Positions 8,612-17,276 of a stretch of DNA of 64,000 bases are shown here, piece after piece; position 1 is the stretch's first letter, and each line of letters opens with the position of its first letter. This DNA comes from Asticcacaulis sp. AC466 (GTDB lineage Bacteria > Pseudomonadota > Alphaproteobacteria > Caulobacterales > Caulobacteraceae), in NCBI RefSeq assembly GCF_000495815.1, contig NZ_AWGE01000001.1, forward strand, positions 310,001-374,000, read 5' to 3'. Below the pieces are notes generated by a model, which was not told the DNA's origin, ran no database searches, and saw nothing but the letters and a program-made list of their open reading frames with translations. The position numbers and the translations under genes were made by a program.

Positions 8612-9478
8612 ATGGACGTCGACTGGTTTGAAAGTGAGCGCAGATACCTGCTCGGCGTCGCCTATCGTATGCTGGGTACGATGGCCGAAGCGGAAGACGC
8701 CGTGCAGGATACGTTCCTGCGCATCCGCGATACCGACCCGGCTGGGATCGCCTTCAGGCGTGCCTATCTGACCCGTATTGTCACACGTATCTGCCTGGAT
8801 GTGCTCAAGTCGGCACATCGGACACGTGTCGACTATGTCGGTCCGTGGCTGCCCGAACCGCTGCACGACATCAGTGATTTCACCGGAGCGTCATCGGCCT
8901 CGGAGCTGGCCGACGACTTCTCCATGGGCCTTCTCTATGCCCTTGAACGCCTGACGCCGCTGGAACGCGCCAGCTTTCTGCTCCACGACGTGTTCGATAT
9001 CGGCTTCGCGGATATCGCCGCGACTCTGGACCGATCCGAGGACAGCTGCCGCCAACTGGCCTCGCGCGCCCGGGCCCATGTGCGGTCCAGCCGTCCCCGT
9101 TTCAAGGTGGCGCCGGACGATGAACGGCGCTACCTCGAAGCCTTTGTCACGGCTTCGCAAAAGGGAGATGTCGCCGCGCTGGAAGCCATGTTGGCCCAAG
9201 ACGTTAAGCTGTATTCCGACGGCGGCGGCAAGATATCGGCCGCCATAAACATCCTCGAAGGACCGCGTCGCGTCGGCGCCTTCATGGCGGGCATTTATCA
9301 GAAATTCCGCAATCATACGACGGCGCGGCTGCGTTACGACCGTGTCAATGGCGCGATGTCGTTGCTCACGACGCACGCCGATGGCTACACGGACGTCATG
9401 AGCCTCGAAATCCAGGACGGACAGATTCAGGCCATCTGGTTCCAGCGGAACCCGGATAAGCTGACCCGTGTGAATTAG
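8612..9478 (+). CDS. ECF41 family RNA polymerase sigma factor with SnoaL-like C-terminal domain
   Basis: A 288-residue sigma factor. Region 2 (AYRMLGTMAEAEDAVQDTFLRI, split around residues 18-40) and region 4 (SFLLHDVFDIGFADIAATLDRSEDSCRQLASRAR) are clear. Three hallmarks of the ECF41 group are present: the linker motif WLPEP after region 2, DGGGK in the C-terminal SnoaL-like extension, and NPDKL close to the C-terminus. In this group the fused domain, not a separate anti-sigma factor, modulates activity. GGAAGGAG precedes the ATG. It is co-transcribed with the CMD gene upstream, and no anti-sigma gene is nearby. The inducing signal is not known. Confidence 0.93.
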   Translation: MDVDWFESERRYLLGVAYRMLGTMAEAEDAVQDTFLRIRDTDPAGIAFRRAYLTRIVTRICLDVLKSAHRTRVDYVGPWLPEPLHDISDFTGASSASELADDFSMGLLYALERLTPLERASFLLHDVFDIGFADIAATLDRSEDSCRQLASRARAHVRSSRPRFKVAPDDERRYLEAFVTASQKGDVAALEAMLAQDVKLYSDGGGKISAAINILEGPRRVGAFMAGIYQKFRNHTTARLRYDRVNGAMSLLTTHADGYTDVMSLEIQDGQIQAIWFQRNPDKLTRVN

Positions 9479-9542
9479 CGTGGAAGGCAAGGAAACCCAG
9501 ACGCTAGTTGCCCAGGAGCGAACTGGCGTCAATCCGGTGGCT

Positions 9543-10955
9543 TTAGAGCTTGTAGGCAGCCTTCGGCAGATTGTAGGTCAGGTCCTGTATAACGTCGCTT
9601 GCGTCCTCAATGGGCAGGCGATGTTCGGCTACCAGGCGTGCCAGGAAGTTGGCGTCGATGCGGCGGGCGACATCGTGGCGGGCCGGAATGGATAGGAAGG
9701 CGCGCGTGTCGTCGTTGAAGCCGACCGTATTATAGAAACCGGCTGTTTCGGTGACCTGCTCACGGAAGCGCGTCATGCCTTCGGGGCTATCGTGGAACCA
9801 CCAGGAGGGGCCGAGCTTAAGGATCGGATAGTGGCCGGCCAGCGGTGCCAGTTCGCGCGAATAGTTGGTTTCGTCCAGGGTGAACAGGATGACGGTCAGG
9901 GTCTTCTCGTTGCCGAAAACGTCGAGCAAGGGCTTGAGCGCGTGGACATAGTTGGTCGGCAGAGGGATGTCGCAGCCCTTGTCGCGGCCATAGGCGTCGA
10001 ACACCTGCTTGTTATGATTACGGAATGAGCCCGGGTGAATCTGCATGGTCAGGCCGTCGTCGAGCGACATGCGCGCCATTTCGGTCAGCATCTGGGCACG
10101 GAACAGTTCGGCATCTTCTGGCGACACATGCTTTTTAAGGACGCGGTGGAATAGGTCCTTGGTATCCGAATGCGACAGATTGGCCGTTTGGGCGGTGGGG
10201 TGGCCGTGGTCGGTCGAGGTGGCGCCGTAGGTTTTGAACACGTCACGACGCTTGCGGTGCGCGGCCAGGTAGCCCTTCCAGCTATGGACATCCTCACCCG
10301 TCAGGTCGGCGAACAGCTTCAGCTTGTCGTGGAAATCCTCGTGCTCGGGATCAATGACCGGGTCCGGACGATAGGCGGTCACAACGCGGCCCTTCCAGCC
10401 GGAGTCCTTGATTTTCTGGTGGTGTTCCAGGGTATCGGTCGGCCCTTCGGTCGTAGCCAGCAGTTCAATATTGAAGCGCTCAAACAGGGCGCGCGGGCGA
10501 TAGTCCGCCGTCGCCAGCAGTTCGCCGATACGATCGAAATACAGATCGGCTGTCGTTTCATCGAGCGCGACGTTAAAGCCCATGATTTCGGCGAATACAT
10601 AGGACATCCACATATAGGTGGGTGTGCCGCGGAACAGGTGCTGGTTGGCCGCGAAGATATGCCATGCCTTGCGGGGATCGGCGGCAGACGGACCGGCCTT
10701 GGAACCGACGCCGACCGCATCCATGTCGATGCCCTGGCTGTACAACATGCGGTAAATGTAGTGGTCGGGGCTCAGGAACAGCGCAGTGGCGTTTTCGAAC
10801 GGCTGATTGTCGGCGAACCACGACGGATCGGTATGGCCGTGCGGCGACAGGATCGGCAGGCTCTTTACGCTGGCATATAACTCGCGGGCAATGGCGCGCT
10901 GTGTGGGATCGGACGAGAATAGGCGATCAGCATGAAACGAAAGGGGCTTGGGCAT
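9543..10955 (-). CDS. uxaC: Glucuronate (uronate) isomerase
   Basis: A 470-residue cytosolic enzyme that isomerises D-glucuronate to D-fructuronate and D-galacturonate to D-tagaturonate, the entry step for both hexuronates. Length and sequence match the UxaC family throughout: SPHGHTDPSWF near the N-terminus (metal-site histidines), then LEHHQKIKDSGW and a C-terminal half containing LGPSWWFHDSPEGM. I start at the ATG at 10955, which gives the usual N-terminus (MPKPLSFHADRLF) with an AAGG element upstream. An in-frame start at 11018 would add an unrelated leader. It lies 93 bp downstream of the lacI-type gene in the same direction and may be co-transcribed with it. Confidence 0.95.
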   Translation of the reverse strand: MPKPLSFHADRLFSSDPTQRAIARELYASVKSLPILSPHGHTDPSWFADNQPFENATALFLSPDHYIYRMLYSQGIDMDAVGVGSKAGPSAADPRKAWHIFAANQHLFRGTPTYMWMSYVFAEIMGFNVALDETTADLYFDRIGELLATADYRPRALFERFNIELLATTEGPTDTLEHHQKIKDSGWKGRVVTAYRPDPVIDPEHEDFHDKLKLFADLTGEDVHSWKGYLAAHRKRRDVFKTYGATSTDHGHPTAQTANLSHSDTKDLFHRVLKKHVSPEDAELFRAQMLTEMARMSLDDGLTMQIHPGSFRNHNKQVFDAYGRDKGCDIPLPTNYVHALKPLLDVFGNEKTLTVILFTLDETNYSRELAPLAGHYPILKLGPSWWFHDSPEGMTRFREQVTETAGFYNTVGFNDDTRAFLSIPARHDVARRIDANFLARLVAEHRLPIEDASDVIQDLTYNLPKAAYKL

Positions 10956-11048
10956 GTGGCAACCTTGGTAGCGTGTTTTATGCGGCGTACAGGTAGACGC
11001 TGGTGCCCGGTTTGACAACCATTATTCATATGATGATCTGACCAAATA

Positions 11049-12149
11049 TCAGCGCGGCGCCGGTCCGGACGACCCGCGAACGACCAGGGCAGCGTCGATT
11101 ATCACAGTGGGCTTCACGGTGCCCTCGGTCTGGATCAGGGTCTCGGCGGCGATGCGCGCCATGTCTCGGGTGGGGAGGCGAACCGTGGTCAGCGGCGGAT
11201 AGATGCGCGTGGCGATGGGCGCGTCGTCGAAACCGATAATGGTCAGGTCTTCCGGGATACGCAGCCCCTTTTCAAAGGCGGCCCGATAGGCGGCGGCGGC
11301 CATTTCGTCGTTGGCGCAGATCAGGGCTGTCGGTGGATTGGCGTGGCTGAGCAGGGTGCGGGCGCCCGCATAGCCGGACTCGAAGCTATAATCGCCGGGA
11401 ACTTCCAGTTCCGGCGCGATTGTCACGTCGTGCTCAGCCAGGCCGGCGTCGAAGCCGGCGCGGCGTTCGTGGGCCGATGGGTAGGCTAGATTGCCGCTAA
11501 TATAACCAATGCGCGTGTGGCCCAGTTCGCCGACATGGGCACCGGCTTGGCGGCAGCCTTCGCGGTCGCGCGATACGATTTGTTGCGCATGGATGGGCGG
11601 GGTGGCATCCTCGCCCGACCGCGCGGTGATGCGGATATAGGGGATGTCCAGTTCGTCCATGAGCGCCAGCAGGTCGCGATCTTCGGCGATGGGCGGCAGG
11701 ATGATGACTCCGGCCAGACGTTGCGATTCGACGAAGTTGCGGATGTCTTCCAGGAAGTTAGCGCTACGCCAGTCGCATGGGTGAACGACCAGTTCTGTAC
11801 CCGAGCCGCGCAGGCCGTCGAGCGCGCCCATCTGCATATTGACGATATATTGCGCATTGGGATTGTCGTAGACCAGCCCAAGCAGGAACGACCGCCGGAA
11901 TGCCAAGCCGCGCGCCTGCGGGTCCGGCCGGAAGCCGACGCGGGCGATAATGTCGTTTACGGCATCACGTGTTTCCTCGCGCACACTTGGCGAATTGTTG
12001 ATGACGCGCGATACGGTCTTTTTGGAGACCTGCGCCAGATGCGCCACATCGTTGATGGTCGCCTTTTTGCGGCGTTTCAGGAAATCTTCAACGGCGTCCT
12101 TCGCGGCGGGCTCGCGGGAGGTTTGGGCGGAGGAGGAAAGTTTTGCCAT
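11049..12149 (-). CDS. LacI family transcriptional regulator of the uronate genes
   Basis: A 366-residue repressor. The helix-turn-helix ATINDVAHLAQVSKKTVSRVINN lies at about residues 29-51. It is followed by the hinge (RPDPQARGLA) and a periplasmic-binding-protein-like effector domain with LICANDEMAAAAYRAAFEKG and IIGFDDAPIA. The ATG at 12149 is chosen because the HTH then starts near the N-terminus after a short polar lead. The frame is open further upstream, but the extra residues are lysine/arginine-rich nonsense. It lies between uxaC and the divergent uxaA-uxuB operon, and two identical palindromes fit a LacI dimer. A hexuronate or keto-deoxy-acid inducer is inferred. Confidence 0.9.
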   Translation of the reverse strand: MAKLSSSAQTSREPAAKDAVEDFLKRRKKATINDVAHLAQVSKKTVSRVINNSPSVREETRDAVNDIIARVGFRPDPQARGLAFRRSFLLGLVYDNPNAQYIVNMQMGALDGLRGSGTELVVHPCDWRSANFLEDIRNFVESQRLAGVIILPPIAEDRDLLALMDELDIPYIRITARSGEDATPPIHAQQIVSRDREGCRQAGAHVGELGHTRIGYISGNLAYPSAHERRAGFDAGLAEHDVTIAPELEVPGDYSFESGYAGARTLLSHANPPTALICANDEMAAAAYRAAFEKGLRIPEDLTIIGFDDAPIATRIYPPLTTVRLPTRDMARIAAETLIQTEGTVKPTVIIDAALVVRGSSGPAPR

Positions 12150-12347
12150 GATGCGTTTTTTGCGGTGCGTTTTTTGATTATGTTGTATGATGAATTTCGA
12201 AATGGCGTTGACTATTGTCAATGTACGGGTAAATGAGCGCGGGTAAACGGCTTTTTGTCCGCTGAACAGGCCTTTGAGGGGCTTGTGTCGGTTATTTTTG
12301 TCATGAGCGTCAAACGTCAGTCTCCGGATGTATATTTGCCGGCTCCG

Positions 12348-12361
12348 TGACACCGGTATCA
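12348..12361 (+). promoter_or_regulatory. Operator-like palindrome, uronate regulon site 2
   Basis: TGACACCGGTATCA lies 48 bp ahead of the uxaA ATG, in the divergent region between the LacI-type gene and uxaA-uxuB. It is identical to site 1 at 7984-7997 when both are read toward the gene they precede. Binding by the neighbouring LacI-type protein is inferred. Confidence 0.7.
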
Positions 12362-12409
12362 TAATGTAAGTCGGGCGTGCATGCACGTTCTTTTTGATGG
12401 AAGAGTTTT

Positions 12410-13936
12410 ATGCCAGACGATCAGGCCGGGGGTACGGGGTTGAATGGAGCCGCGCCGCTGCAATGGTTGCGCGTCAGTCCGCGCGATTCCGTTGCGGTCG
12501 CGCTGAACGACCTGCCAGCCGGGGCGGAGATCACCGGTGATGGCTATGCGGTCACCTTGCGAGACGATGTCCCCAAGGGGCACAAGATCGCCGTCAAGGA
12601 TATGGCGGAAGGTGAGACGGTTCTGAAACTTGGTTTCGCCATCGGCAAGGCCTCGCGCGACATCGACGTCGGCGAACATGTTCATGCCCATAACCTGGTC
12701 ACGGCGCTTAGCGGTGTCGAAGATTATAGCTACCAGCCGGATGCCCCGGCAGCCGTGCCCGCGCTGACAGAGGCGACGTTTCAGGGCTATCGGCGCAGTT
12801 GGGGCGGGGTCGGCATCCGTAACGAAATATGGATTCTGTGCACCGTCGGCTGCGTGGCTAAGACCTCCGAACGCCTGGCGCGTATCGCCTCGGAACGCTT
12901 CAAGGGTCGGGTCGACGGCGTCTACGCCCTGACCCATCCGCTCGGGTGTTCGCAACTGGGTGACGATCTCGATCACACCCGCAAACTGCTGGCCGGCTTG
13001 GCCATGCATCCCAATGCTGGCGGCGTGCTGATCGTCGGGTTGGGCTGTGAAAACAACCAGTTGTCTGCCTTGATCAAGGAGATCGACCGGCCGGCTGACC
13101 GCTTGAAATATTTCGCGGCCCAGATGGTCGAAGACGAACACGAGGCCGGCCTGGAAGCCTTGGAAGCCCTGGTCAGTGCAATCGAACGGGATCAACGCGA
13201 AACCTGCTCGGTCCGGGATCTGGCCATCGGCGTCAAATGCGGTGGATCGGACGGCTTTTCGGGCCTGACGGCCAACCCCCTGGTCGGCCTGGTCGCCGAC
13301 CGAGTCGCCTTCGCCGGCGGCATGGCCATCATGACGGAAATTCCGGAAATCTTCGGTGCCGAACGCCAATTGATGGCGCGTGCCAAGGACGAGCAGGTGT
13401 TTCGTCAGGTCGTCGACGTCGTAAACGACTTCAAAAACTACTTCCTTGCCCACAATCAGCCGGTTTTTGAGAATCCGTCGCCGGGTAACAAGGCGGGCGG
13501 CATTACGACCCTGGAAGAAAAATCTCTCGGCGCGGTGCAGAAGGGCGGGCATAGCCCTCTGAATTCGGTCCTGCGCTATGGCGAGCGGGCGCGCGAAGCT
13601 GGTTTGTCGTTGTTAGAGGCGCCCGGCAACGACGCGGTGTCGTCGACGGCCTTGACGGCGGCGGGCGCGGTCATCGTCCTGTTCACGACAGGCCGGGGTA
13701 CGCCGCTGGGCTTTCCGGCACCGACGCTCAAGATCGCCTCCAACACAGCCCTTGCCGAGAAAAAGCCCCATTGGATCGATTTTAATGCTGGACAAGTTTT
13801 GGAAGGTCTGACCATTGGTCAGACCGCCGATAAGCTGATGGACCTGATCCTGAAAACCGCGTCCGGACAGCCGGCCTGTAATGAAAAGAACGATGAGCGC
13901 GAAATCGCCATCTGGAAAAATGGGGTGACCCTCTAA
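12410..13936 (+). CDS. uxaA: Altronate dehydratase family protein
   Basis: A 508-residue cytosolic dehydratase that should convert D-altronate to 2-keto-3-deoxygluconate. The N-terminal ~95 residues form a SAF-type domain (PRDSVAVALNDLPAGAEI and AEGETVLKLGFAIGKA). The rest is the catalytic UxaA/GarD core with the metal-binding-type segments GIRNEIWILCTVGC, THPLGCSQLGDDLDHTRK, GLGCENNQ and KCGGSDGFSGLTANP. GGAAGAG precedes the start. Its stop overlaps the uxuB start by one base (TAATG), so the two are translationally coupled. The pairing with a UxuB-type rather than a UxaB-type reductase is unusual. Confidence 0.92.
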   Translation: MPDDQAGGTGLNGAAPLQWLRVSPRDSVAVALNDLPAGAEITGDGYAVTLRDDVPKGHKIAVKDMAEGETVLKLGFAIGKASRDIDVGEHVHAHNLVTALSGVEDYSYQPDAPAAVPALTEATFQGYRRSWGGVGIRNEIWILCTVGCVAKTSERLARIASERFKGRVDGVYALTHPLGCSQLGDDLDHTRKLLAGLAMHPNAGGVLIVGLGCENNQLSALIKEIDRPADRLKYFAAQMVEDEHEAGLEALEALVSAIERDQRETCSVRDLAIGVKCGGSDGFSGLTANPLVGLVADRVAFAGGMAIMTEIPEIFGAERQLMARAKDEQVFRQVVDVVNDFKNYFLAHNQPVFENPSPGNKAGGITTLEEKSLGAVQKGGHSPLNSVLRYGERAREAGLSLLEAPGNDAVSSTALTAAGAVIVLFTTGRGTPLGFPAPTLKIASNTALAEKKPHWIDFNAGQVLEGLTIGQTADKLMDLILKTASGQPACNEKNDEREIAIWKNGVTL

Positions 13937-15366
13937 TGCGTTTGTCTCTCGCCACAGTGCCCGCGACCCGTGCCACAAAGCCTGCCTACGATCCTTCCGC
14001 GCTCGACATCGGTGTGGTCCATTTCGGCCCCGGCGCTTTTCACCGCGCTCACCAGGCCGCCTATTTCGACGCCTTGGCCGCCGCGGATCCGCGGTGGGGG
14101 ATTTGCGGCGTGTCGCTCCATTCGACTGGTGTTCGCGATGCCCTGACGCCGCAGGATGGCCTTTACACCCTGGCCATTCTTGACGCGGAGATCAGTTATC
14201 GGGTGATCGGCGCCATCCGCGAAGTGCTGGTGGGGCCGGAAGATGTCGAAGCCGTGTTTGAGCGCCTCACGCGCCCGTCGGTTGGCATAGTGACATCGAC
14301 CGTGACGGAAAAAGGCTACTGCCTGGGGCCTGATTTCACGCTCGATTTTCAGCACGCGGACATTGTTCATGACCTCGCCAATCCGCAAACGCCAAAATCG
14401 TTTATCGGCTACGTTGCCGAAGGGTTGCGCCGCCGCAAACAGGCTGGACTGAAACCGTTCGTTCTCATTCCCTGTGACAATCTGCCGAAAAACGGTCATC
14501 GCCTCAAGGCGGCTGTCGTAGCCTTCGCCGCGCGGTTCGACGCCGGCCTGGCTGACTGGATCGACGCCGGTCTGGCGTGCCCCTGCACGATGGTGGACTC
14601 CATTACGCCGGCTACGGACGATGCCTTGCGCGCCCGAGTCGCCGATGTGACAGGCCTGGAAGACGCGTGGCCGATCCAGCGCGAAGCCTTTACGCAATGG
14701 GTCATCGAAGATCACCTCCATGAGGGTGGTCCGGACTGGACACGTGTCGGCGTCATTCTGACCGACAATGTGCCGGCCTATGAGCGTGCGAAGCTGCGTC
14801 TGCTCAATGGTCCGCACTCCACCTTAGCCTATGCCGGTTTGCACAAGGGTTATGACAGCGTCTCCCAGGCGATGGATGATGCCGAATTGGCGCAGACCGT
14901 CCGCGCCCTGATGATCGAGGATGTCGTACCGCTTCTGGAGGCGCCGAAAGGTCTCGATCTGGTGGCCTATAGCGAAGATATCCTGACACGTTTCCGCAAT
15001 CCGGCCATAGTCCACAAGCTGTCCCAGATTGCGTGGGACGGGTCGCAGAAGCTGCCGATACGTATCCTCAGTTCCTTGTCAGAGGCGCTGGAGCGCGGGC
15101 ATGACATCACGCGTTTGGCGCTTCCGCTGGCGGCCTGGATGCGCTTTGTCCGTCTCAAGGCGGTCAAGGCGGAAGCCATAACAGATCCCTTGGCAACGGA
15201 CCTGATCGCTATCGGTTTGACCTGTAAGGATGTGGTATCCGACGTAGGATTGTTCCTGGCGCTGCGCTCAGTCTTTCCGGAAGACCTGGCCAATAATCGC
15301 ACGGTCATCGCCGCGATCGAAGGGGCCTACACGCGTCTACTCGCCCAGGAAGGTGTTTTTGCTTGA
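13936..15366 (+). CDS. uxuB: Fructuronate reductase (mannitol dehydrogenase family)
   Basis: A 476-residue NAD-dependent long-chain polyol dehydrogenase. The nucleotide-binding start GVVHFGPGAFHRAHQA and segments VTEKGYCLG, IPCDNLPKNGH, CTMVDSITPAT and the catalytic-region LLNGPHSTLAYAGLHKG match UxuB (D-mannonate oxidoreductase). The UxaB (tagaturonate) branch has a different N-terminal motif. It would reduce D-fructuronate to D-mannonate. No mannonate dehydratase (UxuA) is in the window. Either that gene lies elsewhere, or this enzyme also serves tagaturonate and feeds its operon partner uxaA. The one-base overlap with uxaA supports joint use. Confidence 0.88.
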   Translation: MRLSLATVPATRATKPAYDPSALDIGVVHFGPGAFHRAHQAAYFDALAAADPRWGICGVSLHSTGVRDALTPQDGLYTLAILDAEISYRVIGAIREVLVGPEDVEAVFERLTRPSVGIVTSTVTEKGYCLGPDFTLDFQHADIVHDLANPQTPKSFIGYVAEGLRRRKQAGLKPFVLIPCDNLPKNGHRLKAAVVAFAARFDAGLADWIDAGLACPCTMVDSITPATDDALRARVADVTGLEDAWPIQREAFTQWVIEDHLHEGGPDWTRVGVILTDNVPAYERAKLRLLNGPHSTLAYAGLHKGYDSVSQAMDDAELAQTVRALMIEDVVPLLEAPKGLDLVAYSEDILTRFRNPAIVHKLSQIAWDGSQKLPIRILSSLSEALERGHDITRLALPLAAWMRFVRLKAVKAEAITDPLATDLIAIGLTCKDVVSDVGLFLALRSVFPEDLANNRTVIAAIEGAYTRLLAQEGVFA

Positions 15367-15410
15367 GGTCATGACGGGGGCGGCCTAAACCGGTGGTAGA
15401 GGAGACCGCC

Positions 15411-15980
15411 ATGACCGACATCAGCGAGACCGATAAAGCATTTTTAGGTGGCGGCCGTATCCACAATGACCGGCCGTTCAAAGCGGTCGGCATCGCCGTA
15501 CTGACCATTTCCGATACGCGGGACGAAGACAGCGACACGTCGGGTGATGTGCTGGCGCGCCGGATCGAGGCCGCCGGCCATGTCGTGGCCGAACGAGGCC
15601 TTGTGCGGGATGATATCGAGGCCATTCGCGCCAAGGTCATGGCGTGGGTGGGATCAGGCCGGGCCGACGCCATCATCACCACGGGCGGGACGGGCATAAC
15701 GGGCCGCGATGTGACGCCAGAGGCCATCGAACCCCTGCTGAACAAACGGATCGAAGGGTTTTCAACCCTTTTCCACATGCTCAGCTACCAGACGGTCGGC
15801 CTATCCACCCTGCAATCGCGGGCGCTTGCCGGTATTATCGATGGCATTTTCATCTTTTGCCTGCCGGGCTCGAACGGCGCGGTCAAGGATGGCTGGGACA
15901 AGGTCATTCGCTGGCAACTCGACAGCCGGCATGGTCCCTGCAACATGGTCGAGCTCATGCCGCGGCTGACCGAAACATGA
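15411..15980 (+). CDS. moaB: Molybdenum cofactor biosynthesis protein MoaB (molybdopterin adenylyltransferase family)
   Basis: A 189-residue MoaB/MogA-fold protein expected to adenylate molybdopterin. The family core is visible: AVLTISDTRDEDSDTSG, the TTGGTGITGRDVTPE motif (about residues 90-104) and a C-terminal LPGSNGAVKDGW. I start at ATG 15411 because GAGGAG is placed eight bases upstream; a GTG at 15393 would lie upstream of that site. The stop overlaps the moeA start (ATGA), so both are co-expressed. It serves molybdoenzymes, which are not in this window. Confidence 0.93.
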   Translation: MTDISETDKAFLGGGRIHNDRPFKAVGIAVLTISDTRDEDSDTSGDVLARRIEAAGHVVAERGLVRDDIEAIRAKVMAWVGSGRADAIITTGGTGITGRDVTPEAIEPLLNKRIEGFSTLFHMLSYQTVGLSTLQSRALAGIIDGIFIFCLPGSNGAVKDGWDKVIRWQLDSRHGPCNMVELMPRLTET

Positions 15981-17194
15981 AGAACATAGCGGTTGATGAC
16001 GCCATAAACCGGGTGCGTGCGGGGGCCTTGACGCCTGTCGTGGAAACGGTCGTCCTGGCGAAAGGCCCGGGACGCGTTCTGGCGTCCGACATCGCTGCCA
16101 CGCGGGATCAGCCGCCATTCAATGCGTCCGCCATGGATGGCTATGCCGTCCGGCGGGACTCGCTTCTGCCGAAGGCGAAAATACTTACGCTTAATGTTGT
16201 GGGCGAAAGTTCCGCTGGGCGGGCCTATCCCGGCGCCGTGGCGATAGGGGAGGCAGTTCGCATCTTTACCGGCGCGCCGATTCCCACCGATTGCGATGCC
16301 ATAATCATCCAGGAACAGGTAGCGCAGCGCGATGGCGTGATCGATATCGGGCCAGAGGGGCGTCATCCCGTGCAGGGCCATATCCGCCGCGCCGGACAGG
16401 ATTTTCGCGCCGGAGACATATTACTCGAAGCGGGTGTCCGGCTTGATCCGTGGTGTTTGTCCCTGGCGGCGGCGGCGGGCCGGGACACGCTTGATGTCCA
16501 TCGTCGGCCGAAAATCGTCGTCCTCTGCACCGGCGATGAACTGGTCCTGCCGGGGAAAAAGCCGAAGGCGGATCAAATATACGAATCGGCCTCGCACACC
16601 CTGATCGCGCTGATCAAACAATGGGGCGGCAAGGCACGCTATCTCGGCGTTCAGGCCGACGACGCCAAGGCGATTCAGAAAGCGCTGAAAAAGACCGATG
16701 CCGACCTGATCGTCACAGTCGGCGGGGCCAGTGTGGGGGATTACGACCTCGTCAAACCTGCCCTGCAAAAACTCGGACTGAGCCTCGATTTCGAAAGCGT
16801 GTCCGTCAGGCCGGGCAAGCCGACCAGTTTCGGCGTTCTAACAAATGGTGTACGCGTGCTAGGCCTGCCCGGAAATCCGGCCTCTGCCTTTGTAACCGCA
16901 CAATTGTTTCTCAAGCCCTGGATTGAATCCTCGCTGGGGATGACGCATGCGCCCGCCTTCATTACCGCTATCAGCCAGACGCCTCTGCCGGCTGCAGGAC
17001 CACGTGAAGCCTATCTGCGCGCGCAACTCAGCAGTTCACCCCAAGGGCAGTTGCAGGTTACGGCCTTTGACGACCAGGATTCGTCTCTGGTTAGCGTGTT
17101 CGCGCGCGCTGACGTGCTGATCCGATTGCCGGCCAATGCCCCATCGCAAAAGGTCGGTGCGCGGGTCGATGTGCTGCCGCTCGACCGGCTGTAA
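15977..17194 (+). CDS. moeA: Molybdopterin molybdenumtransferase MoeA
   Basis: A 405-residue enzyme inserting molybdate into adenylated molybdopterin. Domain order follows MoeA: the QPPFNASAMDGYAV motif near residue 42-55, RIFTGAPIPTDCDAIIIQE, the MogA-like domain with CTGDELVLPG and VTVGGASVGDYDLVK, VRPGKPTSFG, and a C-terminal barrel. The start at 15977 overlaps moaB by four bases. The same frame is open upstream inside moaB, but that part is an out-of-frame read of moaB. The operon appears to end here; the kinase/phosphatase gene follows after 82 bp. Confidence 0.94.
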   Translation: MKNIAVDDAINRVRAGALTPVVETVVLAKGPGRVLASDIAATRDQPPFNASAMDGYAVRRDSLLPKAKILTLNVVGESSAGRAYPGAVAIGEAVRIFTGAPIPTDCDAIIIQEQVAQRDGVIDIGPEGRHPVQGHIRRAGQDFRAGDILLEAGVRLDPWCLSLAAAAGRDTLDVHRRPKIVVLCTGDELVLPGKKPKADQIYESASHTLIALIKQWGGKARYLGVQADDAKAIQKALKKTDADLIVTVGGASVGDYDLVKPALQKLGLSLDFESVSVRPGKPTSFGVLTNGVRVLGLPGNPASAFVTAQLFLKPWIESSLGMTHAPAFITAISQTPLPAAGPREAYLRAQLSSSPQGQLQVTAFDDQDSSLVSVFARADVLIRLPANAPSQKVGARVDVLPLDRL

Positions 17195-17276
17195 AAAAGA
17201 CACGCTCATTTCCTAATTTTATTCGGTCTTCGCTCGACCTCTGGACGAAGAGGGTTCGCGCATGCACACATAGGGC

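Noticed and set aside
8041-9478. ECF41 unit as a recent foreign insertion in the uronate locus
   Set aside because: No flanking repeats, no mobility genes and similar codon style to neighbours; ordinary rearrangement is a sufficient explanation.
11000-11018. Possible third copy of the uronate operator ahead of uxaC
   Set aside because: The segment around CCCGG keeps only part of the half-sites and has an extra base, so it does not match TGACACCGGTATCA.
12208-12221. TTGAC-TATT-GTCAA palindrome upstream of the LacI-type gene
   Set aside because: Short, single occurrence and unlike the paired operators; could simply be part of the promoter.
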